Both the position numbers and the translations under genes were made by a program. Of a stretch of 64,000 nt of DNA, positions 12,801 to 23,225 are shown piece after piece. The notes beneath the pieces are model-generated. The model saw only the letters and a list, made by a program, of their open reading frames with translations. It had not been told where the DNA came from and searched no databases. This stretch comes from Capitulum mitella (taxonomy: Eukaryota > Arthropoda > Thecostraca > Pollicipedomorpha > Pollicipedidae): assembly GCA_030062745.1 (NCBI GenBank), contig CP099850.1, positions 10,173,538-10,237,537 on the forward strand, given 5' to 3'. Every line of letters starts with the position of its first letter. The stretch's first letter is position 1.

Positions 12801-15800
12801 TGCACATATTTGAAATTTTAGAAAATTCATAGGCGTTTACAGGGTTTCAAAAATAGGAGTTTTACTTTTTCATTAGATGAATGAACAAAAAGTTAAAGAC
12901 ACTTTTTTTGGCTTCTGCTAGTCATGTTATGCTAAAGAAGTGCAAATCGTATTACAATGTTTGTATAATGTTAGCATAGGCGGTGCTAGGGACATGAAAA
13001 AGGGGGGAACTGCCATGGTCATATGATCCCAGATCAACTTGTGACCTTTGACCTTAAATGACTTCCAGTGACCTTGGAGTCACTTGGAATGATCTCGTGT
13101 GCATTTAATATTATCTGAAAACGTTTTCAATCACTTGAATTTACTCTATTTCAAAAATTCCATTTTACGGCAGTTGTGATGTAAGGTACGCGCACTGACG
13201 TTTCAGGTCATAGCTCCGTGACCCAACCTGATATCAAGCTGAAACTTGATATTCAAGTAGATGGCACCATTCTACGTCACATTTGTTCCGGGTTTGGCAT
13301 TTGTAGAGATAACTCCAAAATTATTACTATAAAACTAAATTTTGACTTTCAACCTTGACCTGACCTTGTAAATGAGCTCAGATGAACGAAATTGTATTTG
13401 TACGTTGCCCCACTATTTAGATATACACTCATATAAAGCTTTAAGTTCCATCTTAAAAACGCTGTTTTTGGCAGTCATTTTCCTTTTACCCTCAACAAGG
13501 CCAAAAATGGCCTGAGGTGCCTCCCGAAACGCTGCCTGGCTCCGCCCCTGAGAAAAATAGGATTTCGAAACTTTGCCACAATACGTAGAAAGAATAGCTG
13601 GGAAAAGTCACAAGTTTCGTGAAGCTGCGCTAGAAAGCCTGGAATTGGCAAGCAAAAAACTCGAAGGGGGTGGATTCAGCCCCCCTGCCGGGAATAGAAA
13701 TGACTGCTGTTCTGGGACTAAGCCCCCATAGTCATACAGTGTAATAATGAACTCAGCGGAAGAATCAGAATAGTGTCTTAATGTTCATACCGTTCTGGGA
13801 ACATCAACACTCCTCGACTGTCTTGCACAGCGCTCCAGCTAAGCCCGGTCTCAACTGCTTAATTCCAGGGACTCATCGCAGAGTGAGCTCAGCGTCCCAC
13901 GCTGTACAGAGTTAATTTAATCACGAAGAGCGGACTAAGCTCGCCCACTCCTCTACACCAGACACTTCACGGCCGTCCGCCCGGACGACGTCATACCCTA
14001 ACCTTCGATTTTTCAAGCAGAATTCCGTGTCGCTGGTTGCTAGGTGGTGCCCTACCCTAGGACATCGCCTCAGGCCGGCTCCGCGGGAGACCTGATCACC
14101 TGTCGGGGTGGCGCCGCCGCCGAGGGTGTAGTGATTGAACCAGTTGTCAGACAGTTGGCAGGCGCCGTTTCACCCACGGGTTTCACCAGGGTTTCTTGCG
14201 TGGGGAGTTATTAAATGGGACGGGGACTGGTCTAAGACGCACTTGTGATTGCACTCAAACTTCAGTGTTACAATCCAAGGTACAATTTTTAAAATCTTCC
14301 TGTGCTAGGAAACCCACACAAACCGGAAAACTTATTTTCCTTACGCAGATATTGGAGTGGAAATGAATATTCGGTTCGAAGTTTCAAGGTCTAGGGATGA
14401 ACAGATGCATGAATACTAGCGGCCTCGACTAGCATCGTGGAAAGGACCACAGACTTTCCCGAAACGGTGTTGTTTAATGTTTCCAAAAGGTTTGCTCAGA
14501 GCTTCCCCCCTGCCTCCCTCCCCCCTCTTACTGCAGTGCCTGGCCCGGGGAGTCCTCTGGCCGTCCGTTGCCGAACCCCGTGTATATTACACATAGCTGT
14601 TTGGCACTCAGGCCCTGTTGTCGCCTGACTGGAGGCATCTGACCCCGGCGCTGACCTTGGCGCTGACCCTGGCGCTGGCCCCGGCACTAATCCAGCGCTG
14701 ACCCGGCGCTGTCCCGGAGCTAACCCCGGCACTAACTCAGCGGCGAACGGGAGGTTATTCCTGCACTTATCTAGTCTGACCCGGCTCTGACCCCGACGCT
14801 GACCCTGGCGCTGGCCCGCAGGTGCGGTGGATGTGGCCGCCTGGCTGGCCTGGTGCGGACACCAGCGCGCGCACGCCTCGTATGTGTGGAAGTGCGCGCT
14901 GACCGTGATCCTGGTGTCGGTCACAATCCTGCTGGAGACGGCCGACTTCCCGCCGCTGGCCTGGGCCTTCGACGCGCACGCCTTCTGGCACCTGAGCACG
15001 TTCCCGCTGCCGCTGCTGTGGTACAGGTGAGCTCGACCTCCGCTCGGGCGAAGCCAGAATTTCGCCAAGGACTGGACAAGGACAAACCTGACTCCTCAAA
15101 ACTAAAACTTCTTGAATTTCGGTCGCTTTATTTTCGGGTTTCGAAAATTCTTGTTTGCTTTTGTCTGCTTCATACAGAATCGTTAAACTTTCAGTCCCCA
15201 ACGGGGCCAAGGCCCCCTTGCGTCCTCCCCCTGACTCGCCCGTGGACCACTGCCTCCCTCGATACCACTGCTGTGGTCCGTGTAGCAGTCCACTGGGTTA
15301 CCTTTCGATTCGGTTGAAAGGCTGTGACTAAGAGATAGAGATCTGGATTACGAACGATACGCACAATTCGCGTAATGGTATGGCATCTCAAGCGGTGAAG
15401 GCGTTTTAGTTGTGAGCCGCCATGAGATGTAATCTCAAGTACCACGTGAAATATTTAAGCTTGAGCATTTCATTGAAACCAGAAAGCGGTTCTCGGCATT
15501 GATCTAAAGCTGCCTGCGCTGTGACTGGATGGGCCGGATGCATGGCATGATGCGAACCCAGTGCATTACTCATTGCTAGCGTCAATGGCGGGTGTAAGGG
15601 GATGGGGCCAGGGCCCACGATTGTTGGCAAGAGGGACATTTCTTTCATCATTTCTTTCATCATTCATGACATTTCTTGTGGCTCTGTTTTTGGACGGAAA
15701 GGTGTATTTTTGTTTTCGTTTTCGAAACATTTTTCGAATACATGTTATTTTTTGAAAATGGCAAGACGTGGTATCCGGAAACCGGAGAGGAATCAACATT

Positions 15801-15981
15801 TCAGAGTAGGCTAGGCTATACGGATGAAAATTTGTCCCTCTCCTCTTTAACTCGTGGTATGGATCCACCCTTGACTGGCATACTCGTGAGCGCGCAAGTC
15901 TACACTTGTTTCTTTTCCAGCTTTCTCATCGACGACTGCCAGTATCTGCTAAGCCAGAAGAAGCTGAACAAGTCCGTTTGA
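6698..15981 (+). CDS. PGAP3: PGAP3 (Per1-like) GPI-anchor remodelling phospholipase, last four exons
   Basis: Exons at 6698-6822, 10035-10171, 14822-15026 and 15921-15981 join in phase (2, then 1, then 2) through GT-AG introns to give 175 residues and a TGA stop. PGAP3 removes the unsaturated sn-2 acyl chain from GPI anchors in the Golgi and belongs to the CREST family of multi-span hydrolases. Signatures seen: [10 protein letters not shown] followed by EKLDYF (a conserved His and Asp), [10 protein letters not shown], and near the end [16 protein letters not shown] (two more conserved His). Three or four hydrophobic spans are visible. The chain ends KLNKSV. The product lacks its N-terminal half (signal peptide, Cys-rich lumenal region, first spans), whose exons were not found to the left. 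The family assignment rests on several long conserved motifs. Confidence 0.9.
8102..8194. promoter_or_regulatory. Pair of CREB/ATF sites in a PGAP3 intron
   Basis: Perfect TGACGTCA palindromes sit at 8102-8109 and 8187-8194, with further CGTCACGACG half-sites around 8085 and 8107. CREB/ATF proteins bind this palindrome. The GC-rich setting and a good splice donor about 50 bases downstream would fit an internal promoter with a short first exon, but no transcript evidence is available here. Confidence 0.35.
9350..9900. repeat. Putative unclassified interspersed repeat
   Basis: Contains runs such as GAGGTCGCAGGTCAAGGTCA, similar in style to the GACCTTTGACCTT-type sequence at 12.6-13.5 kb. Short TGACCT/AGGTCA words recur with no coding potential. 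Family identity and exact ends cannot be set without a repeat library. Confidence 0.3.
10035..10171 (+). CDS. PGAP3: PGAP3 exon with FDYGYN motif
   Basis: Follows CCCACAG and ends TTGG|GTGAGC. Its first base completes the AGA Arg codon opened by the previous exon. Encodes a hydrophobic span ([20 protein letters not shown]) followed by [15 protein letters not shown], which matches the family's FDYGYN motif. Ends with one base of a Gly codon. Confidence 0.88.
11817..12105. other. CpG-rich patch inside a PGAP3 intron
   Basis: Dense CG dinucleotides, with GGGCCGGGGCCGGGGCCG repeats around 11910-11940. Overlapping open frames exist on both strands because of the composition, and none gives a recognisable protein. 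It is either a CpG island or a GC-rich repeat. Confidence 0.3.
12600..13550. repeat. Putative unclassified interspersed repeat rich in TGACCTT
   Basis: AT-rich intronic sequence in the PGAP3 intron that precedes exon 14822, with recurrent TGACCTTTGACC, TGACCTTGG and TTGACCTGACC words and almost no open frames. It resembles the sequence around 9.35-9.9 kb in vocabulary. Boundaries are estimates. Confidence 0.3.
14629..14821 (+). repeat. 12-base minisatellite abutting a PGAP3 splice acceptor
   Basis: Degenerate repeats of about CTGACCCCGGCG run from 14640 to 14723 and again from about 14775 to the acceptor itself, where the last copy ends GCTGGCCCGCAG. The array therefore supplies the pyrimidine-containing 3' end of the intron. 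Confidence 0.75.
14822..15026 (+). CDS. PGAP3: PGAP3 exon with DAHAFWH motif
   Basis: The acceptor GGCCCGCAG closes a 12-base minisatellite; the donor is TACAG|GTGAGC. Encodes [18 protein letters not shown], a membrane span, and [20 protein letters not shown] with the paired His residues of the CREST active site. The exon is much more GC-rich than the two before it. Confidence 0.9.
15921..15981 (+). CDS. PGAP3: PGAP3 last coding exon
   Basis: Follows TCTTTTCCAG. Its first base C completes a Ser codon, then [19 protein letters not shown] and TGA. Vertebrate PGAP3 ends in a comparable FLEDDSLYLL-type stretch. No AATAAA was spotted close downstream, so the 3' end is undefined. Confidence 0.85.
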
Positions 15982-18900
15982 TATTCGGTGTACTTTATCC
16001 GACCCAAAGTACATCCGATGCACGATCAGCCGACGCCGCGTCGGTTCACGTCAAACCTGCAGTTACCAGAACTGTCAACAGGTGGCGGCACAAAACACAA
16101 CTTTCATCTCAAGCCGTGGTTCACATCTGTGAGCGCCTGTGGACCTTCGCGGGGTCGTGCCGGGTCGGATTGGGTCCTGGACCACACTGTCATCGACCTG
16201 CCAGCCGACTTCAACATCAGCTGACTGCGCAGGACGGTGCCGCCGCGTCGCCAGCAGCGGCGGCCAGGAATCTCAGCCCTAACCTCTCACGGGATTTTGT
16301 ATTTTTTGTAGCCTACCAAGACGGTCTCCTCTGCTCCTTTTCACAGACCCTCATATCGTTGCCTTTGAAGTCGACGTAACATACCTTAAAGGTAGCAACG
16401 TCTGGAAAACTTTTTCGATGAGCCTGGAAGCTAACTGCAGAATATTTTTGTCTTAACTTTTGCACCGTGTCTTTGAAACGCCGTTTCTTCTGCTGGCGTT
16501 GCATACAATTTCGAGACGACTGACGAGCAGCAGTGCTCGCAACGTCCTGTAAATACTCTCTCAAAGTGTAGTTTGTAGAAGGGACTCGTGCAGAGTGACG
16601 AGAGATGTAGTCAGAGACACGCATCAGGTCATCAGAATTGAGTCTGATGCTAGGAGATTTCTCTTAGACTTTCCAGCAGAAATTGACACATTTAAATACA
16701 GGCTGCACGAGTCCCTACTTGACTGAAACGCAAGAAAAGCGAATGTTTTGACGAGTGCATGTGTAATGCGATGTGTCCAGTGGGTTTGGACGATCCTAGA
16801 AGTCGCCCTTAAGATTAAAGTCCGCTGTTTTTTGTGATTTCCAAGAGAATTACGCACTTGTGCCAGCGAAGGAGCTTTTTGTACATGTGCTTGTCGGTCC
16901 ATTCCTTTTTACGGGGCCATTTTTATACAAGAGAGTGATTTATTGCGGCGATTAGCTGTTGACACAGCTCTGAGCTGCTGTGGTGGATTTGTCTGCCGTG
17001 GTGGGGACAGTGCTGCTTGGTTGATTGTCGCGAAATTTATCTACCTCGCGCTCAAACACCGACTGGCCTCCCGCGACCGTAAGCTGCGAGACAATGTATC
17101 TGATGTCGCTTACGCATCAGATCGACTGCTCCGGATATGCTTAGTTTGTAGATGGTTTATTGCAGAGGACGAGCAATCGCAAAATTAATTCACTTCCTAG
17201 CGCAGGAGGGCTGCATTTGAAATACAAGCTGTTTCATTACTCGCGCCGATTTGACCACTTTCGTCAGTGCCGTTGTAAACGGGGAACTTTGCAGCTCGTG
17301 CAACCCTCAGTTTGTTAGCATGTCTACCTCGGATACCAGGTGGTTTCTGCAGGACCCCGCTATGGCGTTTGCCGCCGCCGAATCCATATCTCTCCCGCAC
17401 AAACAGTGGACGATGCCCAGTGGGGCGGAGGGAGGTTTATATGCAGACTATCGTCATGCAGTCGACAGGTCCCTTATGCTAGAGAACTTATTATGGTCAT
17501 GCTAGAGAACAAGTGGCACCACGCCCTGTAGCATCGACAAGCTGTCGTAGACCTGGCGGCGCCTTAGCCAGTTGCAGAGCTCTTTCAGCATAGATGCGTC
17601 TTCGCTTGTGCCTGCGTGGTAATCGCGTCATGCTCACTGAATCATAATCACTTTAGTTAAGCGCTGTCAGGCTTGCTTACTGTTTTGTGCGGTCTTTGCT
17701 AAGGCTGCGGATCTCGTGCAAAGATCCTGCGCCTGGCTCGTGATCCTTGCCAGTTTCGCCAGTCCTTGTCGTGGGCATTTTTTCACGGCTTGTGACGTTC
17801 GTGAAGATGTTCTGACTGTCCGGCCGCCATGTTCTTGTGAATGCTGCGTGGTGACGGCACGTCTGTGATACAAGAACTCCTGGCACGGAATGTGGACTTC
17901 TGGGTAGAGAATGCCGCTGTATGTTCTACAGCTCCTTCCGCCCTGGATAAGACGGAGCACTGGGCATAAACAGAAAGACTTTGTGACTCACTTTGGAACG
18001 TCGCGTTAAAAGCGACCGTATGCGCTGATCGTCTAAACTGTTCAGTGAACCACTGATGCAGGCGTGTGCAATTCAGCACAGTTACCTATGTGTACCATCG
18101 AAGGAGAGGTTAGGAAGACATTAATGCTCTGCAATCGTAATTTCCTTTTCAGGCTCCTAAGCTCTACTCACATTATGTTTCACAGGTGTAGTAGGAATCA
18201 GCCAAATTTGGTCAGACACTGATGGATTGGATGCATTTCCTACCACACCATAAACTTAATGATAGATGCTAAAAGTGGAAAATAATTGTTTCCCGTTTTC
18301 TACGCCTAAAACTCACATCAAGAAAGAAAAACAAAGAAGAAGAGCAAAAAGTCATCAGCTTCATCGCAAGAAGGTCGCTTCGTACAAACGCATCCTGGCG
18401 CCGCCACCCGCAGAAAGCCGCTTGTTGGTTTTGTTCCTTATATGTCTCTGTTTCTTTCACAGGTGTGTCTAAAGAGCTTCTATTATCCTTACGAATGTGA
18501 ACTTTACCAGGCGATCTTTCTCCTGGCTCCTGTGACAACGCGTGCAAGAGAGGAGTCTCATAGCGTGCAATTTCTATCCGATGTTTGTAACTTGATGAAG
18601 CTGTTGTTTGTACCCCTAACTTTGAATACAACCGTGTGTACGACGCATTTGTTTGAAATAGACGTATTATCATGGTGATAAATGCATGTTTCAAGGTTCT
18701 GTTTGGAGTAAGATAAACATGGCCAATGTTGAAAGATGTACAAAAACCAACTGAATGGAGTACGAATGTAATAGGTTGAGACATGTAACGCGAACACGCT
18801 GAATATCAATCATTGTCGGTAAATGAGAATTTACGCACGATGGTTGGATGTGTGCCAAACACTGAAGAAGGAATGAGAGTGCATAGCAAATGGACAAACA

Positions 18901-21900
18901 TTGGAAGTCGAAATTCTGCTTGTTGGTCTGTTGGTTCTTTGGCTTATTCGCTCGTTGGTGGGATCGCAGTTCCGCTCGTTGCTCCCTCTGCTCTTGCTTG
19001 GAATTCGTAGAATCATAGTGAATCACAACTCTTTAGTACTGTCCCTAAATAGCATGTCCCTTTAGCATAGTCCCCGGATAACTGTGTAACACAAATTCTC
19101 GGGACATGGGTGCATAATTAAATACTTCATGAACAAAAAAAACGCATTATTTTGGGGATTTCAATCAGCTACACATAACGGAAATACAAATATACCACTG
19201 GTGAAATCCCGTGGCATTACCTTTCACCCGTTATGTTTATGTTATACCAGTTAGCTACTCTCGGTCACTGAGTGATTTTTGACGCGCATGTGCCGTCTGT
19301 GGCTGGCGACTGACGACCGCTCAGGCGGCCCGTCGCGTGGCACACTCTCACGACTGACCGGAGCAGTAAGGTCACACCAGGTCACACCTGTGCCGCAGAC
19401 AGAGCCTGCCGCGGACCAGGCGAAGCGTGTCGCCAGGACGTACAGATGGCGCCGGTGTCCAGAGACGTGAGGCTCGCAGAAACATGACACGGGCACGGAA
19501 GTGACGTCTGAACGTCATAACAGAGAACGTTTAACAAATGGTGCGGACTGAAAACAGTGATAGTCCTCTCCAGCGGTCTGTTATATCATCACCACCAAAC
19601 ACATGAGGTTTTGTCACTCGCGTCTGTGGCGTATATTGACAACGGCATGACGAGAACAGGAGGGCGGACGCAGCCCAGGTGCTGGCGAAGCGGGAGGTAA
19701 GTCGAGATCCATGCGTGAATCGTTGCGTGAGGAAGAAGTTGCTGTTTGGCCCGTAAACAAAGACCCATTACTCGCTGCGGTCGCAGATGTGAGCTCTGGA
19801 AAGATTTATGGACGTAGTGGAACTTAGGGGATCACAGATTCCATCCCTCCAGTGACGTCCACATCTGCTGGTTTCATTGAACGCAACCGAAACATGGAAC
19901 AAGATTTAAAAAAAAAAACGCCATCCGACGCTACCCGGAGAGAACTAGTGTTTGACGTCACATTGCCGATTTGCGTAACGAGTGGCATCGCGCAAAACTG
20001 TCAAACCCATTAGCGCAATCCTTGCCTCTGCCACGACGATAGACACATCCTTGAGTATATATCGCAAACGCCCTCGCAATGAGGTCCGGTCTATAAGCAT
20101 GTATGAACGATAATGGACCGTAAGCATGCATGCCAGCACGTCTGGTTTGTGTACTGTAAGTAGAGGCTTGGTAAAACGGATGCAAAGTATTTGGCAGTGT
20201 GTTATTGATATCAAATGTAAACTATATTAATTTAATTACCTTACCCAACTCAGCACCACTTTTGACGATCTGTAACGATTTATGCGCTATGGACCATAGA
20301 GTCTGTTTCATGTCGCAGTGTCAGAGAATTAAAGTGCTTTAATATGCCCTTGGCAACAGTCGAAATGCCAAAATTCTTGCGAGTTTTCCTCGTGGTTAAG
20401 GTGGTCCCAACTCAGTTCTGGCATCCAGCATGCCAGAGTCATTATCACCCGATGCGTCATTCGTACAAGAAGTCTTCCGATGTTCCTGGGAGACAGAGGT
20501 TGGCAATCTGAAATGGACGTCCGTCAAAAAATTAGCAGAAAGAAAAAAATGATCGATAATCTTAACACATTGGACAATGCATGTAGGGGGGTTTATTAGC
20601 ACAAAGGGAGGTTTTTATATGCGGATTGAATCTTACCTACACTGCAGGCCTCCAACAGGCCTTTCTGTAGTGTGGCAAGGGGAACCGAACGCACACATGA
20701 TATGTAAACATACTGAATAAAGGCATACTGTGATGGATCGGAACTGTTTAAAGAGTAACAGGGACGCGTGGGGATTCACATACTACGAACCTCTCAGTCA
20801 GTTCATAGGTATTCATAGACAAAACAAATGGATAAAAGAATGGAGGTGCCCAGTTTTTTCTCATTTTTAATGTGACTGAAGCATTCTAAAACTCTCACAG
20901 TCTCCTTCATCAATGGCACGGTATGATAGGGGAATGCTAGAGACGCACGTATGCTATAGTTAAAAGTCCTCAGATCACTATCAAGAACATCGTCTGCCCG
21001 TAAGGACCGAGCACAGGTTCCGCCAGCCATTTTTTCCAACTACATCGGTTCGCCTTTGCGCCAGAGGCAAAGGGCTCCAGCATAGGAGAGTACAGCGCCG
21101 GAATAATCAGACTACATGGAATCGGTGTTTTAGAAGGCTGCGTATGTAAACTGTGTATTCTGTACGCCATTTATTTACAGACATTCTTTATCTAAAAAAT
21201 CAATCTCTAGAATCCGGCAGGCGATGTTCACGGGAACACATCGCTATCTATCATGTTGCTTCAGATGCAAAAGCTACCAGTGAGGGAAACTCTCCAAAAG
21301 TTTATGCACTGCTAATGCATATGGTTCAAATAAAGGTGATTAGCTGTTGTTACACATCTGCAGTGTTGCACGCTTCCCAGGGCCTCGGCTTAACCATATG
21401 TAAATAAGAAAAATCAAATAAAAGACTGCCCAAAATTGCAAGAAAAGGATTACTTGTCAAAAACGACAGCTTCAGCGTCGTCAGCACCTACCTTGCCACC
21501 GGCGCGACATATGCTAGCGAGACAGTGACAAACAAGAGCAGGAAAACATAGCGTAACCACTCCTTGGCACAGTGCCTATGAGGGCGGCGCCAGAGAGTTC
21601 GGTTTACTGCCCAGCGGCCACGTAGCCAGTCTTGATTTCGTACAAGACTTGAACATGCGACTGAGTGGGACGACCTGCGGCTCATCTGCCGCGAGGTCAG
21701 CTGACTGCAGACGAAACGAAAAACATAAACGTGGGCTGGGGAGATGCCAGGTCCAAGGCTTTGCATGGCACGCGACCGAACTCAAGCTGAAAAACCTCAT
21801 CGAAAAGCCTTGGGGTGCACAGACGAAAGGACAGAGAACGGACGTTTCTGGCAGTGAAATCGAATAGACAAAGCGGCTGTGGAAGCACCGTGCAATTGCG

Positions 21901-22665
21901 GCGAACAATTGCGGCGAGCACCAATCAAACCGGTATGGGATCGGTGCTCCGAAGTTGCGCCACCAAGAGCTATATGAGACCGACGCTACGCGTCCAAATT
22001 TGAAGTTTCCATTGCGCAATTCCGGGCTGAATGCTGAAGATTAAGACGGATTAACAATTACAGTCGCATAAAATATCCGGCGAAACGAACAAAAGTGGTG
22101 CAAGATGCTAAGGGAAACTTGAATGAATGATGAATGGCTCACGAATGCAGAGGATTGGTGGGCATGAGGCGCTTTAGACGTAATGACGACATTTGCACGT
22201 CGTTAGTGTTCCGCAAAATTTGCAAGGCGACCTACAGCGACAACGCCAAAGCCTCCCAGAAGCGGATGCAATGTCGAAGAGTTCTGATAAGAGCTCTGCA
22301 GTCATCGCTACACGTTATTATTTTTGCGTATTAGCGTAATTGATTTTAGAGCTTCCGATGCAACCGAATGTCCGAATGCGAATGAAACATGGTTCTGCCA
22401 GTCAGCTGTGTTCCTGTTTCACTGTTTCATAGCGGTGACGACAATGAAGTTGCTGTGCAAGAGACTGGTGCTTTAGCAATCAGCCCCACAACACAAAAAC
22501 AGTCCTACAGCAAACAAGACGGCCGCGTAATAAAAATGCACACGCATGTTGAACCTGATCGACAGGGTCCACACTGCCGCGAAACGATACCATAAGGAAA
22601 ACAAAACGGTCGGGCGCCAACTGATATACCACTCGCCAACGGCACAGCACGGCATGGGGGCTGCG
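15982..22665. other. 6.7-kb intergenic stretch between PGAP3 and the ankyrin gene
   Basis: The two flanking genes converge here. No recognisable exon, RNA gene or mobile element was seen. The start must contain the PGAP3 3' UTR and the end the 3' UTR of the ankyrin gene. A GC-richer patch at about 19270-19480 has open frames on both strands without recognisable content. Confidence 0.5.
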
Positions 22666-23225
22666 TTAGTCTACCCGGCGGGCATTCCGGCCGGGCGCGG
22701 CGTCGACCCGAGCGTCTGAGCATGCGCGGTGATCGTTCAGCTGGTGCCGGGGCGGGGGCGACGGCGGTATGTCCGCCGCTCCCACCTGGTTGTGCTGGCG
22801 CAGCCGCTGCTCGGGCGCCAGCCAGTCTCCGTAGCGCACCACCACCGGGTCCACCTCCACCTCCACCTCCTCCACGCGGATGGCCGGCACGCGCGGCGGC
22901 CGGCGTGGCGGCGCGGCCGGCTCTTCGACCGCCTCCTGCGCCGACGGCAGGCTGGGCCGGCGGCGGCGCGGCGGCGGCGGCGCCGCCCGCTCCTGCCGGT
23001 TCATCAGCCGCCGGAACTTGGTGCGCAGCCAGCCGGGCGAGCCGCCGGCCGGCGCCAGGTCCGGCTCGCTGCTCACGCGCTTCAGCTGGCCGCCGCCAGG
23101 GGCGCTGCTGTCACGCGCGAGGAGGTGCGCCTCTACGAGACGAGCGCAGGCGTGGCGGCCGCAGAAGTAGGCCCACTCGGTGCAAGTCATGCTGCGGCCC
23201 GGGTCACGCGTCTGCGGGTCGGCGC
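22666..23225 (-). CDS. Ankyrin gene last exon
   Basis: Acceptor GTGCGGCAG; two bases complete Gly, then ADPQTRDPGRSMTCTEWAYF and CGRHACARLVEAHLLARD, the final ankyrin repeat in ANKRD33B order (a RDP-R-M-x-x-EWA motif). A basic, Pro-rich tail follows (WLRTKFRRLMNRQERAAPPP), then a Val/Glu repeat (RVEEVEVEVDPVVVRYGDWL) and TAA at 22666. Very GC-rich, so overlapping open frames on the plus strand are shadows. Confidence 0.85.

Noticed and set aside
14496..15068. 190-codon minus-strand frame
   Set aside because: It overlaps the PGAP3 DAHAFWH exon and its 12-base minisatellite; composition-driven.
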